64,000 bases of DNA, taken from Thysanoteuthis rhombus. Lineage: Eukaryota; Mollusca; Cephalopoda; Oegopsida; Thysanoteuthidae. The position numbers and the translations under genes are program-made. The stretch's first letter is position 1, and each line of letters starts with the position of its first letter. Below are positions 1-54,352 of this stretch, piece by piece. Location of the stretch: NCBI GenBank assembly GCA_963457665.1, contig OY735219.1, positions 36,176,477 through 36,240,476 of the forward strand. The letters run 5' to 3'. The notes beneath the pieces were generated by a model. That model was not told the DNA's origin. It ran no database searches and worked only from the letters and a program-made list of their open reading frames with translations.

Positions 1-991
1 GAGTTCAGTATCTGTCTCTAGTGGAACATGTTACATGGAGAAACGTATGTACATGTACATGTGTGTTTTGAATTTAGAAACTATCATACATTTTTTCCAT
101 CTGGGATAACATGGATGCCAATTGCTGGTGATGATCAAACATATGGCAATGGTCTATAAATCTTACTATAATCCACCAAATGACTGTCCATCTGTTAGTC
201 ATCGCAAAATTCAAGGATGTCTAGAGCTATGGCCACCAAATTTTCTTTGATTACTGATGGGATCCCCAAGCGTGCTTATTTACATACTAGTTTTTGAAAA
301 TTCTCAAACTTTTAAGACCTTTAGCAAAGGAATTTGATTCACAATGTAAGTTAGTACTAAACCAGACCATTTTTTCTGTCCATCAGTTAAGCTAGACTGA
401 ATTGTTATCTTTTTGTTCAATTGTATGAAGCAGACATCAAGTTGAACTACCCCCCCATAGAGCATGTTTTCAGCTAGTATCATAAATTTAATAGTGTCCA
501 ATACGAAATGCATAATTACTGATAAAGCATTAAAAAAAAGTAGGTATGTAAATGGCTCTTCTTAAAACTATAGACAATACAAATGTTATTTTTCAGCTAT
601 TCAATAGGGGATATTTTTCCAACATGGAATCATCTATGAATGCAAATAACTGTTTTGTGTCTAACTCTTAAATTCTAATGAAGAAAATAAAAAGTCAATT
701 TCAAGGGAAACAACTTTTGTTTAAATCATCTCCGATTGACCATTTGGTGATTTAGAAAAAAAGAGTTCTACAATTTACTATGCTATTCATTAAAACATTT
801 ATTCAAGTATGGAAAAAATTATACAAATTGTATATAAAAACACACATCATAGCACTCATAGTTTCACAATATCTAAGGCCTTATACATTATAGAATACCA
901 ATGTCGGATTCAAGCGGTTTATAAATATAGAAGTCAAAAAACATGTCAGTTTGAGTACACTGCATGTGTCAACTCTGATGTATGGGTCTAC
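1..991 (-). other. Intron after exon h (continues off window)
   Basis: AT-rich intron sequence. No CPTPGC or LSGCP-type exon was seen on the minus strand, so the exon closing finger 3 must lie outside. Short open frames here have no recognisable content. Confidence 0.6.
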
Positions 992-42626
<41,635 letters not shown>

Positions 42627-43224
42627 CTGAAAACCAAAAAGAAAAACACGTGAGAATTTGATTGGCTGAGTTATTATGGTAAGAACAAAGCATGATGGGA
42701 ATAAAAAAAAAGAAATATAATAACATGGCATCCAAGATAGTAACAAGAAAAAAAAGGATACTATTTTCCAAGGTAAATTCTCTAAATGTTTTTTTTTTTT
42801 TTTTTACTATTCTGACAATGACAAAATATGTGTAAAACTGAAGAAAAAAAAAGGTCTGTTATAAAAGGAACAGGAAAGAGAAAAAAAGCATTATAAGTTC
42901 CACGCAAAACATTGCATACTACATCAGATACTGAAATGTCTTATTTCTTCTTTTCTTTTTCTCCCCTTTATCTTGCATCCTGCAGGCTTTTTTGAAACAA
43001 TGATAACAACATCATCATTAACAACAACAGCAACAGGTAAGAAAATATATTTGTTTCTATCTTCTTTTATTTGCATAAAGGAGAAAGCATTTAGTTCAAA
43101 CAAAGGTCTTTGACATAGTTTGAGAAAAACCACATCCACATTGAAGTCATTTTCTTTTTTCGTTAATATTTTTGCAGAAAATTATTTTGAGGTAAATACA
43201 TTTTTCAAGCAGAAAGAAGGTAGT

Positions 43225-43344
43225 TCAAATTTTGGAATATTCATTCATCGAATCATCATAGCCCCACAAATGACCTGCCTGACCAACCAGCCAGCCAAGT
43301 GGGCTACAGATTCTTCTCTCATTGCTAGCCAGTGTCTATGTGTT

Positions 43345-43401
<57 letters not shown>

Positions 43402-43700
43402 AGATACTCCTGGTCATATTTGGGGGGGCTAAAACCTTGGAAATTTGCATGCATTTACAACTAAGCATCATCTTAAAATGCTTTTTTAAAAAAAAGTTTA
43501 TTCTTGTTCTCTCTGTTCATTTTCGAACCAACAATGCCCAAATCTTGTGCTGGTATTTTTTATATAATTTTAGATAAAAGATCTATTTCTTTTACATAAT
43601 TTTAGATAGTAGATGTTTTGCGAGACAACTTCTTTTAGATGATTAGTTCTCGTACATGTGCAGGCTATGGTGATTCATTATGCAAGGTGTGGTTATTATC
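43225..43700 (+). repeat. Dispersed repeat containing a TA array (intact copy)
   Basis: Starts GAATCATCATAGCCCCACAAATG, includes the TA array at 43349-43399, then GGTCATATTTGGGG, CCTTGGAAATTTGCATG and ATAATTTTAGATAAAAGATC. Shares this order with 62305-63190, and part of it inverted with 49550-49700. Confidence 0.7.
43349..43399. repeat. (TA)n microsatellite
   Basis: About 25 AT units inside a dispersed repeat. Confidence 0.95.
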
Positions 43701-43807
43701 CATATTTTAGCTCAAAAGAAGAATCTGAAATAATTTTAAAGATACGAGATAGATTTGCGAAAAAATATAACTAGTGTTAGCTATATAACCAGAACTATTT
43801 ACTCAGA

Positions 43808-43982
43808 TAAATCCATTAACTATGAATGATCGAAATTTCCGTCATTACAGTTCTATGGCTGACTCAATGGAATTTCCGTTTCATCATGATTGATAGCAGC
43901 TCGGTTCTATCATTTAGTCAGGGCTTCTACTCTGCAATGGATAACTATTACTTTTTGCCACCTTCAGCAGTTAATGGGTTAA
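43808..43982. mobile_element. TTAA-bounded MITE, copy 2
   Basis: Left CCATTAACTATGAATGATCG, right CAGCAGTTAATGGGTTAA, with the family palindrome GATCGAAATTTCCGTCATTACAG near the left end. Confidence 0.6.
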
Positions 43983-45154
43983 AAATCATTATAAATGGAG
44001 TGGACTGGGTCAATGCAGGACTGAGCCAAGGATTGCTTTATCACTGTCAAGGTGTCAGTCACACATGACTGACGAGAAACACAGGAAATGACAATTGACG
44101 CTAGCTATGGTTATTAAGCAGTAGATGTCTGGCATTGCGAATGCCGGTAAAAGCTTGTCTGCCGAGATCATCTTGGTGGAAGTGGACAGTGGATATAACC
44201 CAATATTCCACCTGTGATGATGGCTGAACAGAATGACACCTGTATGTCTTATAATAAGGAAATATACCATAAATTAAACAAATAATTACAGGCAAATACT
44301 AAAAAAGTAACTTTTGTGAAGCACAGTATACATAATCCAAATAACTGCAAAAAATATGACTATTGATTATCATCTTTAAAAGGGAACTGAAGTTAAAAGA
44401 GGCAGAGAAAAAAAATCGTAATGGTAATTTAGTCAATGGACCATTTTCCCAGAAAAAACAAAGTCCCTAGTACACTAAGACATTTTGATCCACTGGACAA
44501 AGTCAAGTGATCATAGTGGATGAAGCCAAGTTTCATATTCCATTTTGAATCATTTTTTGGTATAATCTAAACATAAGCATATATGCATATTTCTTCTCTG
44601 TTTGTGCTGATGCATTTCATTGATTGAACCATCTTCCTATTATGACATAACAATAAAGATAATGTCACAGAAACTCTCAAGATTTCATGTCTGATCAACC
44701 ATTAAAACAGCTTGAGTTGAGCTGGGACTTTGAAAAAAACTCAAGATTAGGATACTTGAATTATCAAAAATGAATAAACCAATGAAATAGCTTTAGTCTC
44801 CTTATTGCTGATCCATACATGAGTAATCTAATTATTTTCCATGGATATATGCTAGTCTATCAATACAATGAATAAGTCCATAACAAAAGACTCTACCACA
44901 TAAAGGTAACAATTTGAGGAATAGAAATATCTCCTGAACAACCATTTGAAACTCTTACTCTTCTAAAAGAAACAAGAACCTCAGATTAGATTGCTTGAAT
45001 ATTCAAATACATAATTGTCAGCTTTGGTAGGAAACTACTAAGTAAAAAAAGTATTTGGAGGTGTGGAGATATAGTCTGAACTCCACAGAAATACAGGTAG
45101 ATATTTTTCCAAATGCATTATAGCCTCCAGTATAAATACATATATATATATATA

Positions 45155-45505
45155 TGTATATGTAATTAATAAATTGTGTTATATTATATAGAATTTTATT
45201 TGAAATGATTTCCTGTCATTACACAGTTAATCTATCATTCAATTTAGACAATGTGAATAAAATAAACAATTAAAGAAAATAGGGGTGCTGTAGGAGTCAA
45301 ACCTGCCATCAATAGGGTAGCTGCTTCAATATAGCAATGCACTTACCATTGTGCTAAACAGGCCACTGATAATCCAAACTGCTTTCCGTCCAAATTCTCA
45401 TCTCATTTATTCTCGACCTTTTTCATCTCTTTCAACGCAACAGTATGTATTTAAGAAGGAAATCATTTCAAATAAGTTTCTTTATGATACAACCCAATTT
45501 AAAAA
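45155..45505. mobile_element. Fold-back element with tRNA-like core, copy 2
   Basis: The left arm and core are collinear with the element at 53945. The minus-strand core has GCACAATGGTAAGTGC (A-box-like) and GCAGGTTTGACTCC (B-box-like). The right arm keeps only the outer part (AGGAAATCATTTCAAATAA at 45456 onward), the inverse of TTATTTGAAATGATTTCCT on the left. Confidence 0.7.
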
Positions 45506-45594
45506 TCGTTCCGTCGGACCAAAATATGTCCATTTCTCAAATACATGCATACATATATAGTTTATTTCTTGAAAATAATCTCAAGGAACTCATT

Positions 45595-45705
45595 CACAGG
45601 GAATAAATAGTAAATAATAATGAACAATATGCTGCATTTTTCAAAGGGCAGTCAGGCCAAAGGATAGTGACAAACACAGGTTATTCTTTTTAAAATATAG
45701 TTTTG
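45595..45705 (+). repeat. Dispersed repeat, copy B
   Basis: AACAATATGCTGCATTTTTC and GGATAGTGACAAACACAGG, then TTATTCTTTTTAA, match 42155-42235. Confidence 0.55.
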
Positions 45706-46944
45706 ATGTTACAATGGTAGAGTGGATAAGAAAAAAACAAGAGAAATCAGAATAAAGAACTGAACAAAAAAATTGAATTTGTGCTCCACGTCTATAGTAT
45801 GTTTTTCTCTCATGTCCACTTATATATAAAAATAAGACATTGGTCTGTTTAACTTAATAGAAAGCTTAACATTTTAACCTGGCAAGAATCTTAGACTATA
45901 TTGAAGCAAAATATAGCACGTTATCCTCATAACTTTTCAACTCTTGAATTCATAAACCACTTGTAACAGCCAGTAAACAGTGGAAATGAACAGAATTAAA
46001 AATAATGGAACTTCTCTGTGGACTGAATAAAAATTTTCTCTTTAAATTCACTCAGTGGTCTAAAGGAGATATTTTCAATCGGAAGTTATTTCCCTTGACA
46101 ATGATATTCAATTCATTTTTAATGAATTTAAGAGTTATGATTTCTAACAAGTATTGTCTGGCAGAAGTTAGCAGTAAAAAACATAGTTGTTAAGAAGTTC
46201 ATGAAAAACAGACTTGTTTACAAACTTGGACCAACACTTCTCACCATCTACATATCTCTCATTATAAAGACTGACTCGACCAAATTATACCCACGTGCAT
46301 ACAGGTGTTTTTGGAAGCAAATGAAAAACACATTTAGTAAATTTAGTGTCAATGATAGTAATAATGATATCATTATCATCAGTTTACCCATGTCATCAAA
46401 AAATGACAACAGTATTAGAATAATTTAGCAATCAAACTGTATTTGAAAAATATCAAAAACATTATGTTGCTCCGCGTTTTCTTGTTTATGTTCAACTAGA
46501 ATCAACCTACATTTTTTGAATATTTGCAAAATAATAATAATAATAATAATAAAAATGATAATGATCATAATAATAAGAAGAAGACGAAGAAGGAGAAGAG
46601 GAGAATATTTTGTTATTTGAAGTTAATATTAATCTCCTTTTACAAATGTCACAGACAAAAAATATAGCCATCACATGGCAGTAGGCTCTGTAATGAGAGA
46701 GGTCAGTAATAATGATAGTATCTATAATTATTATCAATATTATCATTCTTCTGTGATGAGAGATGAGTGAAAGTAAAATGTCTGAGGGAGGTTATTTGAA
46801 TTGTTCACTCTGGAGACTTAGCAGAAAAATATGATAGAATTCAGAAGAACAAGATTCTTTCATTCCAACCTTTCTGGTGCCTGACAGTTTGGCACTTGAG
46901 ACTTGCCACTGAAGCACACACACACACAAAAAAAAAAACTACAC

Positions 46945-47175
46945 AAGCTCAGTGGTAGAGCATAGGACTGAAAGTTATCAAATTTGGAGGTGCACACCAG
47001 CATGGATGTTGGCAGTTAATATTGCCAAGACTGAAACTCAGTGTAGCCAATTCAAAAAATATTTTTGCACTAGTTTGACTGCCAAAAAAGCACTAAATAA
47101 AAAAAGCCAGAAATGGCTAAAAACACCAATAAGATGCTAAAAATAGTCAGAAATGGCCAAAAGATTATTACATTT
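46945..47175 (+). repeat. SINE-like dispersed repeat with tRNA-like head
   Basis: AGCTCAGTGGTAGAGCATAGG is an A box. The body (ATTGCCAAGACTGAAACTCAGTG, then GAAATGGCTAAAA segments) recurs at 52395-52560. Confidence 0.65.
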
Positions 47176-47297
47176 TTGCATCAATCTTGGGAACTTCATT
47201 TATCAAAGACGGAATTCCATCAGAAGATGGAGATTTAAGATCCATGCACTAGGAGCCGGCTTGATATGGGATGAAACATGTATTGTTAATGTATAGA

Positions 47298-47583
47298 TTA
47301 ACCCATTAACTGCGACATAAGCGGCTCAGATGTTGTATTCTGATTGAGGTAGTAACTTTGATCATACAGTGTGTTGCGAAATGAGCTGAATGGTTTGTTT
47401 TCTCTTTAAACAGTGGACCCTTCCACTAAAAGTTACTGAGAAACATAGAAACAAGTGAAAAAAATTGCCTGTAATTCCAAGTGGAAGGGTCCATTGTGTG
47501 ACTGATGGAAATTTCCATCATTCACAGTTGAGCCATAGAACAGCAACAACTTGAATTTCAGTCATCTGCAATAAATGGCTCAA
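47298..47583. mobile_element. TTAA-bounded MITE, copy 3
   Basis: Left TTAACCCATTAACTGC, right part GATGGAAATTTCCATCATTC and a diverged end GCAATAAATGGCTCAA. An internal inverted pair GTGGACCCTTCCACT and AGTGGAAGGGTCCA forms a further hairpin. Confidence 0.6.
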
Positions 47584-49252
47584 AGAAAAATACAGGTCTT
47601 TCAATTCATGGTATAGAGATATTCTCCTGAGTGAGGAACCAGTTCAAAGAATCCATACTGGCCAAGCAATTGAACAATATCATTTAACGAAAATTGTCTT
47701 ATCACGTATCTCGACTGATTAAAAAAACGTAAAAATATAAATAACGAAGTGTATAAAATTGAAAATAAAATTTTAATTTTGGTTTTGAAGTCTTGCCAAG
47801 TTTCTAACGTTGCATTTATTCGATTAGGCAAATGATAGATCAAGTCTTCAATGTCGTTCCAATTTTTCCTACCTTTTTCGTACACTTCATCAACAGGGTT
47901 GGTTTTCATAGTTCATATCATTTCTGGTGTTGTCAATAGTCATATACTCGTGAGAATAAGACTTCACATATTTTTTTAAGGACATTGTATTTGACAGTTT
48001 AGAACATCCCCTTTTCTCTTGGTTTATAAGGTAAATATAATTTTTGTTGATCATCCCCAAAACTGGGTGGTAAATGAGAAGAATTACCGAAATGTCTTTT
48101 TGTCCAACTCTAGTCCAATCCTGGAGCGGACTCCATTTTCCTCCAATAACAAGAACAATCCACAGCAAATTTAGAGGAGTAAACTCTCCACTGTTTGTCT
48201 ATTCCGTCACGTTAAACCAAACCGATAAATAAATTTAACAATTCCTTGCCGTGACCGACTGATTGGTAGACAACTCTTTAAGTGACGGAGCTAAATCTAC
48301 AAGTCTTACATATCTCGGAAAAAAATTTGCTAGCAATAAACAAGGGCTTATTTCATTCTAATAATTGGATACGTTTATACTAAAAAATATATATTTTTAT
48401 AATTTTTTTTTCATATCATACATGCAATACAAAAGTTGCAGTAATCATCTTCAGTCAGAATAGAAGTGGGACTGGAGTTTGACCCTGCAGCAGCCAGGCA
48501 TGTCTTTCTTGAAATTCCCAGCTGAAATTAGGGGGGGGGGGTCATATTTTCCTTCAAATTTGGTACTTCCAGATGATATACTTGTATACATGTGTGTAGG
48601 AGTATGCATGGGAGACAAAAAGGGAGAATACACCCAGATATTCATAAGTGCAGTTCTATCTACTCATAGACACGCACTTCAGACACCCATATAGGGACAC
48701 GCATAATCTATTGAACAAGAATGAAGCATCACAATCAGTACAGTAAATGCAGGAGTTCTGCCTCCATCTTTTTTTTTTTTTTAACGTTTTTTTTTTTTCC
48801 TTTTTAATTTTCTAAAATTTGCTCCTAAATTTTCTTTTCATTGTAAATCCTGATTGTTGGCATAATAATAAACATGAAGGGGGGAAAAAAAAAAACAAAA
48901 AAAAAAAACAAAAAAAAAACCAAAACAAGAAAAAGAAGAAGAGAAGAGAGAGAAAGAGAAAAATTTGCTTCAAGTGTGAAACGCACTGAATATTATTAAT
49001 GAAGCAAATGGAAAGACAAAGACTTGAAACAACAATTCAAAAAAACGGGTGGGGAGAAGAGGAGGGTGTGCTATGATGGGGAGCAGGGAGAAAGAAACTC
49101 CCTTGCGTAGATCCGAGATAAATGTGTTCGCAAATGCAGTTACGCACACAAGCTCAGCATCTACTTACGTACAAAGGGATATAGAAACATATGCACAAAG
49201 CTAGATCCAATGGAAGTGCAGAGGCAGCTGCACACACAATGTATCCCACCCA

Positions 49253-49254
<2 letters not shown>

Positions 49255-49303
<49 letters not shown>
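49255..49303. repeat. (TA)n microsatellite
   Basis: About 24 AT units. Confidence 0.95.
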
Positions 49304-49305
<2 letters not shown>

Positions 49306-49549
49306 CACCAACACTTCATCTCACTGAGAGAACAAGGTTTAAACGTGATTTATATAAAAGTGATTGAGAATATCTGTACCTCGCATTGATGAAATGATGT
49401 TGCCCACGCATGTACTAGAACTAATTGTCTAAAAAAATCATATGAAATTATCTGAAAAAAAAAAAATGGATCATTTGTCTAAAATTACCTGAAAGAAAAA
49501 AAAAAAAAAAATTTTTAAAAGTACCTGCACAAGATGTGGGCATTGTTAG

Positions 49550-49700
49550 TCTAAAATGACTGGATAGATCCCCAAAAGCACTCTTTTGGAGAAAACAAAA
49601 AAAAAGAAGTTTTCAGATGGTGCCTAATGGTGTACTCATGCAAATTTTCAAGGTTGTAAACCCAGAAATGTGACCAGGAGTGCCCACAGACAGACACACG
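49550..49700 (-). repeat. Inverted partial copy of the 43225 repeat
   Basis: On the minus strand, CTCCTGGTCACATTTCTGGG, CCTTGAAAATTTGCATGAGTAC and ACCATTAGGCACCATC match 43400-43480 and 62470-62520. Confidence 0.65.
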
Positions 49701-50593
49701 GACAAGGAAAGAGAGAAAAAGGTGAAGGATATTGTACAAGTGATTGAGCAACAAAAATGGAGATGAGCAGGGCACATTACAAGAAGAAAAGACAATCAAA
49801 TAATTAATTGATTAATTGGCACCTGTAGGACACGAGATGGAGAGACAAGATAGAAAAGTTTGCTGGGTAAGACATTGCCAAAATTTGAACAATCGTGAGG
49901 TTCATTATGGAAGGAGACGAGAAAAGCCATCATCCACTAGTGAACTTATAACAGCTGATGACGATGATGATGATATACATGGGGAGGGGGGGACTGAAAA
50001 CGGGCCAACTAAGAACAGAATGATCTAGAAATGAATTAAATAACAAGTGCAAGGATCCTGCAAATTGGCACTTTACAATATAAAAGAGCGCTCTTCACAT
50101 CTACAGTGACAAAATCATGCTCAGATTTAGGAAAGTGAGTGGGGCCGAGAATTAACATTGTTTCACAAGCTGAGAATTTTTCGAACCCCTCCCCCACATC
50201 TATACATGCATACATACATACAAACATACATACATACATCTCCACTGACAAGCGCAAACCTTTGAATATCAACCTATTTATGATTATTAGCTGAAAAGCC
50301 ATTTCTCTTTTAAATCTTTGAACTTGGGCGGCCACTTTAGCATCCACATTTTGAGAGTCCATAAACTCTTAGCTGCTGCTGTCACGTGTGTTTTGTTTAC
50401 AAAGCCAAGCTCAGTAAACAATTACATAATCTACAAATGACATCTTGGTTATTTATGAAGTTATATCTGTATCAGAAATGACTTTCAGGTTTCATGAAAT
50501 TAGGATTTTAAAAAATAATAAAGCCACTATTTCATTGATTCACTTGAGAAAAGATTTTTAAGAAAAGACAAACGTTAGATTTAGTTCTTGGAC

Positions 50594-50736
50594 CAGTGGT
50601 TCCAAAACTGGGATCTTCCCCCACCCCCACAAGGTATAACTGGTGGTCCGTGAGCTTGTTGAATAGTCAGACCTTTCAAAAGCCAGGAGTTAGTGGAAAA
50701 ATTGATTTAAATGGAAGGGGTCCTTGGGAACCAATG
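50594..50736. mobile_element. Short hAT-type MITE
   Basis: 143 bp bounded by CAGTGGTTCCAAAACTG and the inverse of CATTGGTTCCCAAGG. Flanking octamers TCTTGGAC and TCTTAGAC differ at one base, consistent with an aged 8-bp target duplication. Confidence 0.75.
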
Positions 50737-50924
50737 TCTTAGACAATCAAACTTAGGAGGATTTTTTTGCTTTGTATCTTAAAGATAACAAAATAGGCCC
50801 TCTCCATCTATTTCTTTACAAAATTTATCAATTCTTTTCTATCTTAAGCTTAATTACCCATTATGCAAAAACAGATAAGATCATTTTTTTTAAAGATTTT
50901 AATTAACCAACGAAGAATAAGGTG

Positions 50925-51800
50925 ATACCAGCTCACCCAAACCCTTTGCAGCCTGACTCAAGACGATCATCCGAAACCTAGACTAGGAAGAATAGACGGC
51001 GAATATCTGAGCAACCTCAGATTTGCAGATGATATCGCCCTGTTTGCAGAAAACCTACACAACCTCCAACTAATGCTAGATGAAGTAAACAAAGAAAGCA
51101 AGAAAGTTGGCCTACACATAAACTTCAGTAAAAAGAAGGTCAAGTGCAACAACCACATCAAGAATAAGAAATCAAAGATGCAACACTGGAGAAAGTAGAC
51201 CACTACATCTACCTAGGACAACAAATCTTTATGAAACCCATAAAAGAAGAAATCAAACAAAGAATCACTCTAGGATGGCAAGCCTTTGGCAGAGCAAGCT
51301 CAACCTTCAAAAACAAGAAGATCCAAATAATCATCAAAAGAAGAGGATACAACCAATGCATCCTCCTGATAGTCACCTATGGAGCTGAAACATGGAATCT
51401 AATCAAGAGACTGACTCGCAAACTGAGAAGCATGAAATGTGAGCAGGAGAGAATCATGCTCAACCTCACATGGATAGATCACAAGACAGCACAGTATATC
51501 AGGGAGAAAACAGGAGTCCAAAACATCATATAATCTACTAGGAAACATAAATGGCAATGGGCTGGTCATGTTGCTTGAATGTCAGATAACGAATGGACAT
51601 CACAACTCACAACATGGATCCCCAGAGATCACATGTGCAACCAAGGCCGGCAGAATACAAGATGGAGTGACAAACAAGATGAATTCAGAAAGTACTGGCT
51701 CCGCAACGCTCATGCTAGAGAGATGTGTTGAATCCTGGGGAAGGTCTATGTCCAATGACGGACAATTAAAGACTGATGATGAGGATGATGATGAATATTG
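50925..51800 (+). pseudogene. RTE-like LINE 3' half (reverse transcriptase remnant)
   Basis: The plus-strand translation from 51001 reads EYLSNLRFADDIALFAENLH; FADD (51022-51033) is the reverse transcriptase catalytic motif C. A frameshift near 51190 is followed by YLGQQ, ITLGWQAFGRASS, TYGAETWNL and KWQWAGHVA, the usual C-terminal landmarks of this LINE group. Stops and frameshifts show it is dead. The 3' end has GATGATGAGGATGATGATG, matching the short tandem tail of RTE-type elements. Confidence 0.85.
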
Positions 51801-52394
51801 GGTAATCTTTCTAGAATTAATTTGTACAGATAAATATACAAGCAGCTATATGCGCAAAATTATACAGAGCTCTCCCACATGATATATCAACATGCATACA
51901 TACCAGCATGTCGATGCAAACCCAGACATATATATGATGCGAGCATACACCCGCACAAATACGATAAACAAAAAGACTAAAAGAAAAATACAGAAATCGG
52001 AAAACGCCTGACATCTTTGGAATGTTTTTTTCTCTCTTTCTCTCGTCAATCAATAATTTTTCGTCAGAGAGTTGTTGCACGAGTGGGAAGTCTCACTTGT
52101 CAAGCCGATGATGATGAAGGAAAGAAGAAAAGTGTGCAGTTCTTGCTTATGTTTAATTTCTGAACATGTTCAACAACAAGAGGTTACCTGCTGTCTTTTA
52201 TATATAACAAGACAGCTACGATGACAACATTGACGATAAACTGCTCGCATGAAATAATGGCTTTTTAATATTTTGTAGCAATGTGGAGAGCGTCATTACT
52301 AATGCCCTGTTTTTTTTTTTTGAAATATCATGTTGCTGAATCTTTTTTTCTTATGTTTTATCATCTAGATAGAAAAGTATTATAATGGTAAGAC

Positions 52395-52560
52395 ATGCAT
52401 AGGTGCCAGCAGGAAAAAATTGCCAAGACTGAAACTAAGTGTTGCCAACTCAAAAAATATTATCGTGTAAGTTTGACTGTTAAAAAGTGCTGAAAATAGC
52501 CCAGAGGCACCCAAAATATGCCAAAAATGGTCAAAAAATAGCTGAAACGTCTTGGTATTT
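52395..52560 (+). repeat. Second copy of the 46945 repeat body
   Basis: ATTGCCAAGACTGAAACTAAGTGTTGCCAACTC and AAAATGGTCAAAAA match 47020-47160. The tRNA-like head is mostly missing. Confidence 0.6.
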
Positions 52561-53944
52561 CAATGCTAGTTTATCAATTTTTACAGTGCCAAATGTTTTA
52601 TAGTCAAAGATCTAACATCCATGGACATGGCAGAAGTCATCACAGGCGTCATGGAAGGAGATGGGAAAAGCCTTTGTCCAGCAGTAGACTCATAATGGTT
52701 GCTGCTGCTGCTGCTGATGATGATAATGTATGTATGAAACAAAGAGTAGGATAATGCACTTGCTAGACCTGTAGAAATTCCATGGTGTTACCAACTGAGA
52801 TTTATCATCTCATGCCTCTGCTCTTCTCTCATTCTCTCCCTTATCCCTTCCCATTTTCATTGCCCATCCATGATTCTATCTCAATGTTATACAAACGTGG
52901 ATTATTTTCATAGACAATAAAGTCTCCAACCCTGTTCTCTGAAGTGCCTAACTTTATTTTCTCTCCTCTCATGTTATTCTTTATCTCACCTCTCTCTTCC
53001 CATCCTCTTATTGAAATTCCTTTCTCCTCTACTCTCCCTATCACCACAGTGAACTTTTTTTTTTCATCTTTTCCTACCCACTTAATAAAGTATTCGACTT
53101 CAATTGTCTCCCCCTCTCTCTTCCTACCCTTCCAGTAAACTATTTAACATCCTTTTCTTCCCTCTCTCTTTCTACCCTTCATTACAAAAGGAAAGATTTT
53201 TGAAAATATTTTTTTTAAATTGATTAAATTTTTTGAAAATGCTTTTTTTTTCAAATTCCTGTAAATATTCTTTCTTTTTACATACTTTTTGATAATCTCT
53301 CCTTTATAAGTGTGTGTCTACACAGAAATGTAGCTGAGAAAAGTGAGGAAACTCTTTACATATGTATATCTATATATACATACAAATAAGTACCGGTGGA
53401 TAAACATAGAAATATGAAGTGGGGACACCCTACACACGCACACAAACGTAAACATTTCATGCCTCTCACACTCTTCAGATACTGGCTATCCATCGTTTCT
53501 TTTGGATTCTGAGAATAACCAGCCCATTTACTTCTGAATAACGTATACTACAATCATCCAATAAGGTTTGAAGGTTTCCTGAGGTCTAATGGCTGTAACC
53601 ATTTCTACCATGTATGCATATGACTTGACTGCACTCTCAGACCAACCTCCCTTTTCCTTGGACTATAGTACAAATCAGTAATTCAATATCTGATGTGAGG
53701 TGGGTTTATCTTATAGAGAGCTCAATACATTCAACATTAATTTAAGTTAAAGTAGAGCTTTGAATACGTTGAAATAATGGATTTGCTACACAAACACGTT
53801 TATGTTCCTGACCTTTCTAGGCTTCTTCAGGCAAATGATTTGATTTATTTGGATCCCAATTTAGGACGATATAGTGGTGGTGGGGGCTATTTTTTTTGGC
53901 GGGGGGGGGGGGGGGTTATACATATATATATATATATATATATG

Positions 53945-54272
53945 ATTATAAATTGTATTATTTCATATTGAAACTCTTATTTGAAATGATCTCTGGTTAT
54001 TATACAATGAATGTATCACTTGGCCAAGACAATGTAAAAAGAATAGACAATTAAAGAAAATGGGGCTACTACAGTAATCAAACCTGCCACCAATGGGGTA
54101 GCCACTTCAATGTGGCTTTGCTCTTACCACTGAGTTGAACAGTCACCGGTACTGTTTTCTTTAATAGTTTATTCTATTCATGTTGTCTAGGCCAAGTGAT
54201 ACACACACTATATAATCATAGGAAATCATTTAAACAAAGAGTTTCAATATAATATAATGCAATTTAGGATGA
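53945..54272. mobile_element. Fold-back element with tRNA-like core, copy 1
   Basis: Inverted arms of about 118 bp (53945-54062 and 54154-54272) share segments such as GTATCACTTGGCC and its inverse, and CAATTAAAGAAAA with TTTTCTTTAATAG. The ~90-bp core, read on the minus strand, has an A-box-like CTCAGTGGTAAGAGC-type sequence and a B-box-like GGTTTGATTAC. A TA array abuts each side. Confidence 0.75.
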
Positions 54273-54302
54273 TTCTGTCTGAACCCATTTCTTAAATTTC
54301 TC

Positions 54303-54305
<3 letters not shown>

Positions 54306-54349
<44 letters not shown>
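54306..54349. repeat. (TA)n microsatellite
   Basis: About 22 AT units, 35 bp to the right of the fold-back element. Confidence 0.95.

Positions 54350-54352
<3 letters not shown>

Noticed and set aside
48769-48960. T-run followed by A-runs, considered as a hairpin or retroposed pair
   Set aside because: Separated by unrelated sequence and irregularly interrupted; no element boundaries or target duplication were seen.
53889-53906. G-run suggesting a G-quadruplex
   Set aside because: A single homopolymer-like G run beside a T run, without separate G tracts; more likely a slippage-prone simple repeat.
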